A stretch of 64,000 nucleotides of DNA from Bacillus sp. FJAT-44742 (GCF_002797315.1 NZ_KZ454936.1:3586078-3650077), one strand, 5' to 3'; positions 1-8,613 are shown, numbered from the stretch's first letter. Notes: generated by a model from the sequence alone, not told the origin. Program-made: numbers and translations.

Positions 1-261
1 GTGGGTATGAGGAATATTTTGCTCAAGAAAAGTAAGTCCCAGTACACCTAGAAGCAGTCCGGACGCAATAACAGGAAAGCCTGCTAACTCCAGCGCCTCG
101 GGGATAAGTTCAAACGTAGAAGCGGCTACCATTAAACCAGCACTAAAGGCAATCAGAATATCTCTTGCTCTATGTGTTGCACTTGCCATGAAGAGTGCCG
201 GCACGGCACCTGCTCCTGTAGCAAGAGCCGATAAAAAACTGGCAATAAGAAATTCTTCCAT
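1..261 (-). CDS. ZIP family metal transporter, N-terminal part (runs off window)
   Basis: The first 87 residues of an integral membrane protein whose remainder lies left of the window. It begins MEEFLIASFLSALATGAGA and contains a second hydrophobic stretch ending in FELIPEALELAG, the Glu/Pro pattern of an early membrane helix in ZIP (ZupT-like) divalent cation transporters. A good AGGAGG-like site precedes the ATG. It lies downstream of a zinc-binding lipoprotein on the same strand but is separated from it by a terminator. Zinc uptake is the likely role by family and context; iron or manganese remain possible because ZIP proteins are broad in specificity. Only about one third of the usual length is visible. 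Confidence 0.75.
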   Translation of the reverse strand, partial: MEEFLIASFLSALATGAGAVPALFMASATHRARDILIAFSAGLMVAASTFELIPEALELAGFPVIASGLLLGVLGLTFLEQNIPHTH

Positions 262-383
262 TCTTTCCTCCAGTCCTGCCGTTTTCTTATACCTTATTCA
301 GTGCAAGGAAGGGATAGAAGAGCATGGACTATATAAATTTAAGAGACCTGTCCCTGAGGAAAAAGAAATAGTTGGTGTTTAAA

Positions 384-412
384 AAAAGCCTGCAGTGTCT
401 CTGCAGGCTTTG
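384..412 (-). terminator. Rho-independent terminator of the zinc-binding lipoprotein gene
   Basis: Ten-base-pair stem AAGCCTGCAG/CTGCAGGCTT followed on the minus strand by a run of T, placed just past the stop of the lipoprotein gene. Confidence 0.85.
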
Positions 413-433
413 TAGATAGTTGGGTTTACTAGT

Positions 434-1540
434 TTATTGAAGAGCAGTTTCCAGGTTTTCAATGTTTCTTCTCATAAGACTAAAGTAGTCTTCCTCGTTT
501 TCTTCATCCTCCTCGACCAAAGCCTCGAGATTATGAAGACGTAAGGCTTCAGCTCCTACCTCGTCTTGAACAACTTCAGCAACTTGAGGAGTAATGTTTT
601 GCTCAAACATAACATACTCAATATCGTGATCCTCTGCGTATTGAATAATTTCTTCTAATTGTTTTTGAGAGGGCTCATTTGTAGGAGAAAGTCCAGATAT
701 TCCAAGCTGGTTTAATCCGTAACGTTGTTCCCAGTAGCCGTACCCTGCATGTGAAACGATAAATGTATCCTTATCTGCAGCTTCTACCATTACTTCAAAT
801 TCTTCATGGAGGGTTTCAAGCTCCTGCTGGAGTTCTTCAAAATTGTTTTCAAAGGTCTCGCTTTCCTCAGGGTTAACCTCTACTAACGCCTCTTTAATGT
901 TTTCTGCCATTTCTATGGATAAAACTGGGTCAAGCCAGACATGAGGATCTTCGTCTCCGTGGTCGTGTGAGTGTCCATGATCGTCATGTGAATGATCTTC
1001 ATCTTCTTCATGGGCATGGTCATCGTGCCCGTGCTCATCTTCCTCATGAGTGTGGTCATCATGTCCGTGCTCATCTTCTTCATGAGAATGGTCATCGTGT
1101 CCATGGTCGTCATCATGCCCGTGCTCATGGTCGTGATCGTGACCATAATCAATCAAATCGATGCCTTCTACGGCTTTCACAACCTTCACATCTTCTCCTT
1201 GAAGAGTATCTTCAACTGCATCCGCAAATCCTTCCATACCTGCTCCGTTGTATAAAAACATATCTGATTCGGCAATATCAATCATTGTCTGTGCAGTTGG
1301 TTCAAAGCTGTGGGCATCAGCGCCAACGGGCACAATATTTGTTACATTCACAGCTTCCCCGCCGATACGATTTGCGAAATCCTCTAGAGCAAATAAGGTA
1401 GTGTAAACATCAATTGTTTCAGTTTCTTCACCGTTACCTTCGTCTTGTTCAGTTGCTTCTTCCGTTTGATCAGCTTCTCCACAAGCTGCCAAAACGGCAG
1501 AAAGCCCAATTGTGCACGCAATTCCTGCTTTAGCTTTCAT
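434..1540 (-). CDS. Zinc ABC transporter substrate-binding lipoprotein with His-rich loop (ZnuA/AdcA type)
   Basis: Captures zinc outside the membrane for an ABC importer. The start is the second ATG because AAGGGG lies about 10 bases before it; this gives 368 residues with lipobox LAAC (Cys20). Candidate zinc ligands are His77 (AHSFEP), His200 (DPHVWLDP) and His264 (VSHAGYGYW); a third His where manganese-type proteins have Glu is the zinc signature. Residues 134-194 are a loop of almost only His, Asp and Glu, built from near-repeats of a 12-residue unit with core DEHGHDDH. This is far longer than usual and may act as a zinc sponge or chaperone. A Zur-like box overlaps its promoter. No ATPase or permease gene is adjacent. 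Confidence 0.93.
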   Translation of the reverse strand: MKAKAGIACTIGLSAVLAACGEADQTEEATEQDEGNGEETETIDVYTTLFALEDFANRIGGEAVNVTNIVPVGADAHSFEPTAQTMIDIAESDMFLYNGAGMEGFADAVEDTLQGEDVKVVKAVEGIDLIDYGHDHDHEHGHDDDHGHDDHSHEEDEHGHDDHTHEEDEHGHDDHAHEEDEDHSHDDHGHSHDHGDEDPHVWLDPVLSIEMAENIKEALVEVNPEESETFENNFEELQQELETLHEEFEVMVEAADKDTFIVSHAGYGYWEQRYGLNQLGISGLSPTNEPSQKQLEEIIQYAEDHDIEYVMFEQNITPQVAEVVQDEVGAEALRLHNLEALVEEDEENEEDYFSLMRRNIENLETALQ

Positions 1541-1590
1541 TGTATGTAATCCCCTTTTCGTAATCATTCTGTTTTATTAATCTAGAAAAG

Positions 1591-1637
1591 AGTATAAAGG
1601 GTATTGATTGCTTTGTAAACCGTAATTGTTACAATTT
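1591..1637 (-). promoter_or_regulatory. Promoter with overlapping Zur-like box for the zinc lipoprotein
   Basis: On the minus strand TTTACA (1614-1619) and TATACT (1591-1596) are separated by 17 bases. A 21-base imperfect palindrome at 1617-1637 with core CGTAATTGTTAC overlaps the -35. It differs at about three positions from the Bacillus Zur consensus (AAATCGTAAT, one base, mirror arm), so zinc-dependent repression is inferred. Confidence 0.75.
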
Positions 1638-1766
1638 GTTCAGTTTGTAGATGAGTTTTTCTAAAAATCATAAATCAGGCTTTTGAAAATAGCCAATTTT
1701 AGTGTATTACAGTCAACTTTAAAACATGAAGGTGACGTATGATAGGTGAGCGTAAGAAAGAAAGAC

Positions 1767-1795
1767 TTTACACAGAGAAAAGAAGTCATTATAAT
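1767..1795 (+). promoter_or_regulatory. Sigma-A type promoter of the rpsN operon
   Basis: TTTACA (1767-1772), a 17-base spacer and TATAAT (1790-1795). The predicted start, near 1802, falls immediately before the first of two Zur boxes. Confidence 0.7.
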
Positions 1796-1804
1796 TTCAA
1801 ATAT

Positions 1805-1825
1805 AAATCGTAACAATTACTATTT
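1805..1825 (+). promoter_or_regulatory. Zur box 1
   Basis: 21-base palindrome with left arm AAATCGTAAC and right arm ATTACTATTT, very close to the Bacillus Zur consensus. It sits at the predicted transcription start of the zinc-independent S14 operon. Confidence 0.8.
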
Positions 1826-1849
1826 TGTCACGAAAAAAATTTCGGATCT

Positions 1850-1870
1850 AAATCGAAATGATTATGATTT
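1850..1870 (+). promoter_or_regulatory. Zur box 2
   Basis: Second 21-base palindrome, left arm AAATCGAAAT and right arm ATTATGATTT, with centres 45 bases apart from box 1. Two boxes in series suggest cooperative or graded repression by Zur. Confidence 0.75.
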
Positions 1871-1886
1871 AAAAAGGAGAATGAAA

Positions 1887-2156
1887 ATGGCTAAAAAATC
1901 TAAAATAGCAAAAGAAAAAAAACGTCAGGAAATAGTGGAGAGATATGCGGAAATAAGAAAAGAACTAAAAGCAAAAGGGGATTACGAAGCATTAAGAAAG
2001 CTGCCAAGGGACTCGGCACCCACAAGACTTCATAACCGTTGTGAAATAACCGGCAGACCCAGAGGCTATATGAGAAAGTTTGGAATGTCCCGTATCACTT
2101 TTCGTGAGCTGGCTCATAAAGGGCAGATTCCAGGTGTAAAGAAATCCAGCTGGTAA
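1887..2156 (+). CDS. rpsN: 30S ribosomal protein S14, zinc-independent (C-minus) form
   Basis: An 89-residue S14 beginning [14 protein letters not shown] and ending in the conserved R(I/F)[19 protein letters not shown]-type tail. It is the long, zinc-ribbon-free form: the paired CxxC motifs of the zinc-binding form are absent, one Cys (in [11 protein letters not shown]) remaining. Under zinc starvation this form substitutes for the zinc-binding S14 so that ribosome assembly can continue. The ATG at 1887 is chosen because AAGGAG lies 8 bases upstream; a closer ATG at 1881 leaves almost no spacing. First gene of a Zur-controlled operon with the FAD protein and ZagA-type GTPase, consistent with derepression by zinc limitation. 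Confidence 0.93.
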   Translation: MAKKSKIAKEKKRQEIVERYAEIRKELKAKGDYEALRKLPRDSAPTRLHNRCEITGRPRGYMRKFGMSRITFRELAHKGQIPGVKKSSW

Positions 2157-2190
2157 ACTGATTAACTATGTAAAGGGAGGATAGGCAGCT

Positions 2191-3342
2191 ATGTATAAAT
2201 GGATCATTATTGGAGGCGGCATTCATGGATGCACGATCGCTACATTTTTATTAAAGAGTGGAAAAGTAAAGAAAGACGACTTGCTGATTATTGATCCATA
2301 TCCTGTCCCTTTATACAAGTGGAAAACCATTACAAGCAAAATAGGAATGGATTATTTAAGGTCTCCTTCCGTGCATCATTTGGATCCCGCTCCCTTTAGT
2401 CTGCAGAAATACGCAAAGGATAATAAGGTTACGGCTCCTTTTATTGGAAGGTTTAAAAGACCGAGCCTTCCTCTATTTAACGCCCATTGTGAAGCACTAT
2501 TTGCGGAAACAGATCTATACAGTTGCTGGTTTAGGGCTAAAGTAGAGAATCTTGCTCCAGGAAAGAAAAAGTGGATGGTTCATACAACCAATGGGAGATT
2601 AGAAGCCAAGCGGGTCGTACTTGCCATAGGCATGAATACTCAGCCTTCCTATCCAGAGTGGGCTGAAGAACTGGCAAAAAGCAACCCTCACAGAATTCAT
2701 CACATTTTCAATGATGATTTGCAATCCATAAAAGAAATGCCCCCTTCTTTTGGCATTGTAGGCGGCGGTATCTCTTCCATACATACTGCTGTCCATTTAT
2801 GTAATGTGCACAATGAAAAGGTCAAACTTATCAAACGGCATCCTTTTCGAGTTCATGACTTTGATAGTGATCCTGGGTGGCTGGGGCCTAAATACCTGAC
2901 TTCTTTCAGAAAAGAGAATGATCTGAATATACGGAGGAAAATGATTACTCAGGCAAGGCACAGGGGATCGATGCCAAGAAATTTGTTTATGAAAGCTAAA
3001 AGATTGTACGGACGCGGACAACTTGAAGTAATTACTGATGAAATTTCAGGTGTAAGAGCTGCAGGATCTTATATTGATATCAGGTTAAAAGAAAATCAAA
3101 GCCAAAAAGTATCCTCTGTTATTTTAACGACAGGGGCCGCCTCTCGTCATCCAATTCACGACTGGCTGACTCATATGCCCAATTGTACATCATGCGGTTT
3201 TCCTATTATTAATAAAAATTTGGAATGGGAAAACGGGCTCCATGTTTCTGGTCCACTGGCAGAATTGGAAATAGGGCCCGTATCACGCAACATTGCCGGG
3301 GCAAGGAAAAGTGCAGAGATTATCACTGCACTGGCTAACTAG
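2191..3342 (+). CDS. FAD/NAD(P)-binding oxidoreductase of a Zur-controlled operon, function unknown
   Basis: A 383-residue protein with an N-terminal dinucleotide-binding motif IIGGGIHGC (residues about 6-14), a second one, GIVGGGISS, near residue 190, and a late ATG-like motif LTTGAAS. This two-Rossmann layout resembles lysine/ornithine N-hydroxylase-like and other flavoprotein monooxygenases. The substrate is unknown. The gene starts 34 bases after rpsN with a good GGGAGG site and is followed by the ZagA-type GTPase, so it should be expressed under zinc starvation. A link to zinc scavenging, for example modifying a metal ligand, is an inference. C-terminal Cys residues in the NCTSCGF segment might bind metal. 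Confidence 0.8.
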   Translation: MYKWIIIGGGIHGCTIATFLLKSGKVKKDDLLIIDPYPVPLYKWKTITSKIGMDYLRSPSVHHLDPAPFSLQKYAKDNKVTAPFIGRFKRPSLPLFNAHCEALFAETDLYSCWFRAKVENLAPGKKKWMVHTTNGRLEAKRVVLAIGMNTQPSYPEWAEELAKSNPHRIHHIFNDDLQSIKEMPPSFGIVGGGISSIHTAVHLCNVHNEKVKLIKRHPFRVHDFDSDPGWLGPKYLTSFRKENDLNIRRKMITQARHRGSMPRNLFMKAKRLYGRGQLEVITDEISGVRAAGSYIDIRLKENQSQKVSSVILTTGAASRHPIHDWLTHMPNCTSCGFPIINKNLEWENGLHVSGPLAELEIGPVSRNIAGARKSAEIITALAN

Positions 3343-3360
3343 AGCAAGGGGGAAAGATAG

Positions 3361-4533
3361 ATGGAAAAAGTACCGGTTACAGTCTTAAGCGGCTATTTAG
3401 GGGCAGGCAAGACGACTGTATTAAATCATATATTAGCAAATAGGGATGGGGTAAGAGTCGCAGTCATTGTAAATGACATGAGTGAGATTAACATTGATGC
3501 TGATTTAATAGAACGTGGCGGCTTTAAACGCACAGAGGAGAAAATGATAGAACTATCAAATGGCTGCATATGCTGTACATTACGTGAAGACCTGCTTGTT
3601 GAGGTAAACCGTTTGGTGCAACAAGGGGATATAGATTACATTTTGATTGAATCTACAGGGGTTAGTGAACCAATACCTGTAGCCCAGACGTTTAGTTACC
3701 TGGATGATGAAATGGGGATCGACTTAAGTGAACAATGCCGATTGGATACAATGGTAACAGTAGTAGATGCTAATCGCTTTTGGGAGGATTATTCATCAGG
3801 GGAAACATTAATAGATAGGAAACAAAACGCAGATGAGGAAGATGAGCGAGACGTTGTGGATTTACTTATTGACCAAGTAGAATTTTGCAATGTTCTTATA
3901 GTGAATAAGATTGATTGTTTACAACCTCAAGACCGCAAAAAGCTGATTGCCTTTTTACAAAAGCTTCAGCCCGAAGCCAATTTAATTGAAACGATGTATG
4001 GGCGCATTGAACCTTCTGAAGTTCTGGGTACTGGTCTGTTTGATTTTGAACATGCAAGTCAATCAGCTGGCTGGCTGAAAGAACTTGAAATGGAAAATCA
4101 TACACCTGAAACAGAGGAGTATGGCCTAAGCTCCTTTGTGTACCGGAAACGCTGGCCTTTTCACACGGAAAGACTAACTGCCTGGCTTTCATCCACCCCG
4201 AAGGAAGTGGTCAGGGCGAAAGGAATGGCATGGCTGTCTACACACCATGACTACGCAGTACTGTTGTCACAAGCAGGAAGCTCCGTATCTTTAGAACCCG
4301 CAGCTTATTGGGCAGCTGCACTCCCGAACGAAGAGAAGAAGGAACTGGTTGATCAGGAGCCTGAAACAGCGGTTGAGTTAATCAATCATGAATTTGGAGA
4401 CCGAATCAATGAATTAGTCATTATAGGAATTGATATGAAGCAGTCTGAGATAGAAGAAGCACTCGATCGATGTTTAATTCAGCCAGACGAATATCATGAA
4501 TGGAAAGCCAAGCAAGAAAAAACGGTTCTTTAA
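3361..4533 (+). CDS. zagA: COG0523 zinc-chaperone GTPase, ZagA/YciC-like
   Basis: A 390-residue G3E-family GTPase. Visible are Walker [10 protein letters not shown] (11-19), the metal-binding CxCC motif in NGCICC (Cys69, 71, 72), ESTGVSEP (97-104) and NKID (182-185), followed by a CobW C-terminal domain from about residue 255. ZagA/YciC proteins deliver zinc to client enzymes during zinc starvation. The promoter and Zur boxes in front of rpsN most likely drive it, since only 18 bases separate it from the FAD gene. An acidic insert near 157-164 (NADEEDER) precedes the NKID region. The assignment to ZagA rather than another COG0523 branch rests on the Zur operon context. Confidence 0.88.
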   Translation: MEKVPVTVLSGYLGAGKTTVLNHILANRDGVRVAVIVNDMSEINIDADLIERGGFKRTEEKMIELSNGCICCTLREDLLVEVNRLVQQGDIDYILIESTGVSEPIPVAQTFSYLDDEMGIDLSEQCRLDTMVTVVDANRFWEDYSSGETLIDRKQNADEEDERDVVDLLIDQVEFCNVLIVNKIDCLQPQDRKKLIAFLQKLQPEANLIETMYGRIEPSEVLGTGLFDFEHASQSAGWLKELEMENHTPETEEYGLSSFVYRKRWPFHTERLTAWLSSTPKEVVRAKGMAWLSTHHDYAVLLSQAGSSVSLEPAAYWAAALPNEEKKELVDQEPETAVELINHEFGDRINELVIIGIDMKQSEIEEALDRCLIQPDEYHEWKAKQEKTVL

Positions 4534-4618
4534 CTGCTCCTTTCAAACGCCAATATTTTACATATCAAAGAAAGAAACAGATGATAGAGAGAATAGATAA
4601 ATTTGTGGAGGACAGGGC

Positions 4619-6019
4619 ATGAGAAAGGGAGTAAAAATAGCAGTCATAGGAGGCGGATCCAGTTATACTCCTGAACTTGTAGAAGGGCTTATTAAAAATT
4701 ACCTATCTCTTCCCGTTAAGCAGCTGTGGCTGACAGATATTGAAGCAGGACGAGAAAAGATGGAAATAGCTGGGGACCTCGCCAGAAGGATGATTGCCAA
4801 AGCAGGATTGCCCATTGAGGTTATTGAGACTTTAAAAAGAAAAGAAGCACTGATAGATGCTGATTTTGTGATTACGCAGTTTCGTATCGGCCTGTTGGAT
4901 GCGAGAGTCAAAGATGAAAAGCTTCCTTTAAAACATGGTATTCTGGGCCAGGAAACGACTGGCCCTGGAGGCTTTTTTAAAGCACTGCGGACAATCCCAG
5001 TCGTATTAGATGTCTGTCGGGACATGGAAGAGCTTTGCCCGGATGCATGGTTGATCAACTTTGCCAACCCCGCTGGTATTATTACTGAAGCCGTTCTTCG
5101 CCATTCTAACATTAAGAAAGCAGTTGGGCTGTGCAATGTCCCTGTCAAAATGGAAAGAGCTGTAGCAAAATTACTGAATGTGCACCCTTCTTCTAGAATT
5201 CATATTGATTTTGCAGGTTTGAATCACATGGTGTTTGGACTTAGTGTATCAGTTGATGAAGTGGACGTTACGCAAAAAATACATAACCTCCTGACAGCTC
5301 CACAGATAGAGCTTATGAAAAAGGATATAAAAAGGCTGGGGTGGGAGCCGGAATTTATTAAGGAATTAGGAGCTCTGCCAAGCCCTTATTATAAATACTA
5401 TATAAAGACCGAGGATATCGTGAAAGTGTGCAAGACAGAAGCAGCCCAGAGCAAAACACGTGCAGAAGTAGTAAAGGAAATAGAAAAAGATCTTTTTACA
5501 CTCTATAAAGATCGATCTCTTGCTGTAAAGCCCCTCCAGCTTGAGGAAAGGGGCGGGGCCTACTACTCGGAAGCTGCCGTACGCTTAATCACTTCCATTT
5601 ACACGGACAAAGGTGATATTCAAGCAGTGAATACTCGAAATAATGGAGCTATTAAAGCTTTGCCTTCTGATTCAGCTGTTGAAGTCAGCTGTTTCATTAC
5701 AAAAGATGGTCCTGTACCATGCAATGCAGGTAGGCTTCCATCTAATGGGGATAGGCTGATTCAAGAGTTGAAAGAGTTTGAGGAAAAAACAGTCAGTGCA
5801 GCTGTAAGCGGTGACGTTACAGAAGCAGTAAAAGCAATGTATGCTAATCCTTTAGTGCCATCTCTTCGAACTTCAAAGCAGCTTGTGAAAGAAATGATGG
5901 AAGCACATAGGGAGCACCTCCCGCAATTTTTTTACATACCTGGGGGTGACGGCTTTGTTCACAGGGGTAAGGCTGGTAAAATAGCCACGAGAACTCAGGA
6001 ACGAGGTGCATACAATTGA
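4619..6019 (+). CDS. Glycoside hydrolase family 4, 6-phospho-beta-glucosidase type
   Basis: A 466-residue NAD-dependent, metal-dependent glycosidase. The N-terminus carries the NAD motif AVIGGGSSYTPEL (8-20). Family landmarks are INFANPAG (146-153), GLCNVP with metal-ligand Cys172, and NH at 202-203 with His203 as the partner ligand. GH4 enzymes open phosphorylated disaccharides by a redox mechanism using NAD+ and usually Mn2+. The length fits LicH/CelF-like 6-phospho-beta-glucosidases; no PTS genes are adjacent. The stop overlaps the start of the downstream oxidoreductase by 4 bases, so the two are translationally coupled, which is an unusual partner for GH4. Confidence 0.85.
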   Translation: MRKGVKIAVIGGGSSYTPELVEGLIKNYLSLPVKQLWLTDIEAGREKMEIAGDLARRMIAKAGLPIEVIETLKRKEALIDADFVITQFRIGLLDARVKDEKLPLKHGILGQETTGPGGFFKALRTIPVVLDVCRDMEELCPDAWLINFANPAGIITEAVLRHSNIKKAVGLCNVPVKMERAVAKLLNVHPSSRIHIDFAGLNHMVFGLSVSVDEVDVTQKIHNLLTAPQIELMKKDIKRLGWEPEFIKELGALPSPYYKYYIKTEDIVKVCKTEAAQSKTRAEVVKEIEKDLFTLYKDRSLAVKPLQLEERGGAYYSEAAVRLITSIYTDKGDIQAVNTRNNGAIKALPSDSAVEVSCFITKDGPVPCNAGRLPSNGDRLIQELKEFEEKTVSAAVSGDVTEAVKAMYANPLVPSLRTSKQLVKEMMEAHREHLPQFFYIPGGDGFVHRGKAGKIATRTQERGAYN

Positions 6020-7146
6020 CGTCATATGTAGTAGTTGGAGCAGGAATATTAGGAGCCTCTACTGCTTATCATTTAGCTAAAAGCGGGGCCAGGGTTACAA
6101 TAGTTGACCGGAGAGATCCTGGCCAGGCGACTGACGCTGCTGCTGGTATCGTCTGTCCGTGGCTTACTCAAAGAAGAAACAAAGCCTGGTATCATTTGGC
6201 GAAAAACGGAGCTAAGTATTATCCAGAGCTAATCAAAGAGCTTGCCGAGGAAGGCGAATACGAGACAGGATATGAAAAGGTAGGAGCAATCAGTCTTCAT
6301 ACCGATGAACAGAAGCTTAAAAAAACAGTAGAAAGAGCGATGAAACGAAGAGAGAATGCTCCAGAAATAGGGGAGATTACTCTGCTTTCCCCTGCTGAAA
6401 CGAAATCTCTCTTTCCGCCAATCTCGGAAGAGTATGGCTCTGTTCATGTCAGTGGAGGGGCAAGAGTGAATGGGAGAGCCTTATGTAAGGCTCTTATAAA
6501 CGCGGCTGAAAAAAAAGGAGCCTCTATCACTTACGGAGACGCATCTTTACTTTTTACTAAAGACAGGGTAACGGGAGTAGAAGTAGAAGGAAATCAAATA
6601 TATGGAGACCAGGTAATTGTCACAGCAGGAGCCTGGGCAAGAGAGTTAGTGGCACCTTTAGGGATCAATCTGTTGGTCTCCGCCCAGAAAGCCCAGATTG
6701 TTCACCTTGAAATGGATGTATCAACTAACAAGTGGCCAGTTGTCATGCCGCCAAGCAACCATTACCTCCTCTCGTTTGAAGAGGGAAGAATCATCGTGGG
6801 GGCAACTCACGAGGATGAAGCAGGATTTGATAACAGAGTAACGGCTGGCGGGGTGCATGGGATCCTTGAAAAGGCCCTACATGTAGCGCCAGGTCTTTAT
6901 CATAGCACTTTCCTTGAAACGAGAGTTGGTTTTCGGCCTATGACTCCTGGTTTTCTGCCTGTAATAGGGAAAGCTCCTCAAAAAGAAGGTCTTCTTATTG
7001 CAAATGGGTTGGGGGCTTCGGGTCTTACTGTTGGCCCTTATCTCGGTTCAGAGCTTGCCAATGTAGCAATGGGTAAGGAAGTTGGTTTGGATCTGGAAAA
7101 TTATTCTCTGCTGCAGGCAATAGCAGAAAGCGACCCTCATTCTTAA
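6016..7146 (+). CDS. FAD-dependent oxidoreductase, DAO (D-amino acid oxidase/glycine oxidase) family
   Basis: A 376-residue flavoprotein beginning MTSYVVVGAGILGASTAYHLA, with GxGxxG at residues 8-13 and an acidic residue ending the second strand (TIVDRRDPG). A C-terminal segment ETRVGFRPMTPGFLPVIG followed by NGLGASGLTVGP is typical of DAO/DadA-like enzymes. These oxidise a secondary or primary amine of a small amino acid; the substrate here cannot be told. TTG is used as start because the frame overlaps the GH4 stop (aaTTGAcg) and no other start fits the conserved N-terminus. A terminator follows at 7154-7178. Confidence 0.83.
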   Translation: MTSYVVVGAGILGASTAYHLAKSGARVTIVDRRDPGQATDAAAGIVCPWLTQRRNKAWYHLAKNGAKYYPELIKELAEEGEYETGYEKVGAISLHTDEQKLKKTVERAMKRRENAPEIGEITLLSPAETKSLFPPISEEYGSVHVSGGARVNGRALCKALINAAEKKGASITYGDASLLFTKDRVTGVEVEGNQIYGDQVIVTAGAWARELVAPLGINLLVSAQKAQIVHLEMDVSTNKWPVVMPPSNHYLLSFEEGRIIVGATHEDEAGFDNRVTAGGVHGILEKALHVAPGLYHSTFLETRVGFRPMTPGFLPVIGKAPQKEGLLIANGLGASGLTVGPYLGSELANVAMGKEVGLDLENYSLLQAIAESDPHS

Positions 7147-7153
7147 AGATCAA

Positions 7154-7178
7154 GAGCCCTTCAAAGGGTTCTTTTTTG
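7154..7178 (+). terminator. Terminator of the GH4/DAO operon
   Basis: Stem CCCTT/AAGGG extended by AGA/TCT around a three-base loop, followed by six T. Confidence 0.7.
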
Positions 7179-7229
7179 CGTTCTTTCTCTCCTACTTGAA
7201 AGTATACTAGGGTGGGTACACGATAAGAT

Positions 7230-7485
7230 AAATATAACGACCAGATGAAAAATCGAGTGAAATGAGTAGAAGGACAAGTCACAGGAACACTTAGAATGAT
7301 GGAGGAAGAAAAAGACTACAAAGATCTAGTCAGCCAAATGTCAGCAGCGAGAAATGCCTTGGACAGAGCCATTGGCCTTGTCGTTAGTTCAAATTTAGAA
7401 AAATGTAAGAGAACAAATGTAAAAAGATGAAAATACAATAGAGCTTATTCAAGAAACCGTAAATCTTCTGATGAAAAGCAGATAG
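7230..7485 (+). pseudogene. Decayed CsoR/RcnR-family metal- or persulfide-sensing repressor (YrkD/CstR-like)
   Basis: Translating around lesions gives a full-length CsoR-family protein: KYNDQMKNRVK, stop TGA at 7263 where Arg is expected, then VEGQVTGTLRMMEEEKD and SQMSAARNALDRAIG. At LEKC (Cys at 7404-7406) two bases are missing; the next frame continues VREQM, a TAA at 7420 and finally ENTIELIQETVNLLMKSR. No start codon is left at the 5' end. Three independent lesions in about 85 codons show true decay. The intact family binds Cu(I) or reacts with persulfides and represses adjacent transporters or sulfur-transfer genes; the MBL hydrolase downstream may have belonged to that unit. Just upstream GGGTGGGTAC resembles half of a CsoR-type operator. 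Confidence 0.82.
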
Positions 7486-7497
7486 CATCTATGCAGC

Positions 7498-7538
7498 AAA
7501 GCAGATCATTGTATTTTTACTTTTGGTCTGCTTTTTTT
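7498..7538 (+). terminator. Terminator-like hairpin after the dead repressor
   Basis: Stem AAAGCAGA/TCTGCTTT with a long A/T-rich loop and a T tract. The rest of 7540-7735 shows no convincing gene. Confidence 0.6.
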
Positions 7539-7735
7539 ATTCACAGTGTCTTCCTTTGGAGTATTTCATGCCCCAAAAGCGTACTGCGAGGTGTTGAAAA
7601 ACAAAATCACTTCCATACCTTGGTCTGCGGTCAGCTTAAAAATGGTGATTGGCCTTTAGCTGTTCTTTTTACATAAAAGGGAGGACAGGGACTGATAATA
7701 AAGACGTTGCTTGTTAGACGAAAGGTGGAGGTATA

Positions 7736-8605
7736 GTGGAAAAAGAAATGCACCTGGGGGGAGATTATAAGATCATTCCGGCTACATCACTGGCAGACGG
7801 CCTGAGTGTCCAAGTGCTCCCGGATATTTACTGCAAGACGATTCAAATCGTAAACATTGCTTTTATAAGTGATTCTCAAAATAAAAAGGAATTTGTCTTA
7901 GTAGATGCAGGCATGCCTGGGTCAGCCAAGGAAATTATAGCAGCTGTCCAAGAGACTTTCGGGGAAGGAGCCAGGCCTCAAGCTATTTTTTTAACCCATG
8001 GTCACTTTGACCACGTAGGAGCAATTCTTGACTTAATTACTCACTGGCAAGAAGTACCTGTCTATGCTCATAAAGAGGAACTGCCCTTTCTCCAAGGAAA
8101 TAAAAGTTATCCAGAGCCTGATCCGAGTGTAGAAGGAGGGGTGATTGCCAAGCTGTCGGGAATGTTTCCTAATGAACCTGTAGATTTAGGAAATCACATA
8201 CAACAGCTTCCCCTGGACGGCACTGTTCCGTTTCTGAAGGAATGGAAATGGCATCATACTCCTGGACATACTCCGGGGCATGTCTCATTCTTTCGTGAGA
8301 GAGACCGGGCATTGATAGCAGGAGATGCATTTGTCACAGTGAAACAAGAATACCTTTATAAAGTCTTAACACAAGAGCAGGAAATCAGCGGGCCGCCAAG
8401 GTACTTTACACCAGATTGGCTTCAGGCAGAGGCTTCTGTGCAAAAAATAAATCAACTGCAGCCGGCAGTGGCTGTTACTGGACACGGGCTTCCTATGACA
8501 GGTGATCAATTAAAGGAAGGATTAAGAAGCCTGGTAGAAAACTTTCAGGAAATTGCCGTTCCCGATAAAGGAAAGTATGTAGATGCCTATAATAAGAAAA
8601 TGTAA
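7736..8605 (+). CDS. MBL-fold metallo-hydrolase
   Basis: A 289-residue metallo-beta-lactamase-fold enzyme. The metal motif THGHFDHVG is at residues 87-95 (His88, His90, Asp92, His93), a further metal His lies in HHTPGHTPGHVSF near residue 180, and AGDAF follows near 201. GTG is taken as the start because GGTGGAGG lies 7 bases upstream. The family covers glyoxalase II, lactonases and persulfide dioxygenases; the substrate is not determined. The dead CsoR-type repressor upstream would fit a persulfide dioxygenase origin, but this sequence is not clearly of that subtype. A bidirectional terminator follows. Confidence 0.85.
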   Translation: MEKEMHLGGDYKIIPATSLADGLSVQVLPDIYCKTIQIVNIAFISDSQNKKEFVLVDAGMPGSAKEIIAAVQETFGEGARPQAIFLTHGHFDHVGAILDLITHWQEVPVYAHKEELPFLQGNKSYPEPDPSVEGGVIAKLSGMFPNEPVDLGNHIQQLPLDGTVPFLKEWKWHHTPGHTPGHVSFFRERDRALIAGDAFVTVKQEYLYKVLTQEQEISGPPRYFTPDWLQAEASVQKINQLQPAVAVTGHGLPMTGDQLKEGLRSLVENFQEIAVPDKGKYVDAYNKKM

Positions 8606-8613
8606 CCAATAAC

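Noticed and set aside
188-382. 64-codon plus-strand frame
   Set aside because: It overlaps the start of the ZIP gene on the other strand, has no ribosome site and no protein-like pattern.
913-1401. Long frames on both strands within the His-rich region
   Set aside because: They are shadows created by the repetitive GAC/CAT codons of the zinc lipoprotein.
7540-7735. Possible gene between the dead repressor and the MBL gene
   Set aside because: The open frame there has no ribosome site and an unlikely amino acid pattern.
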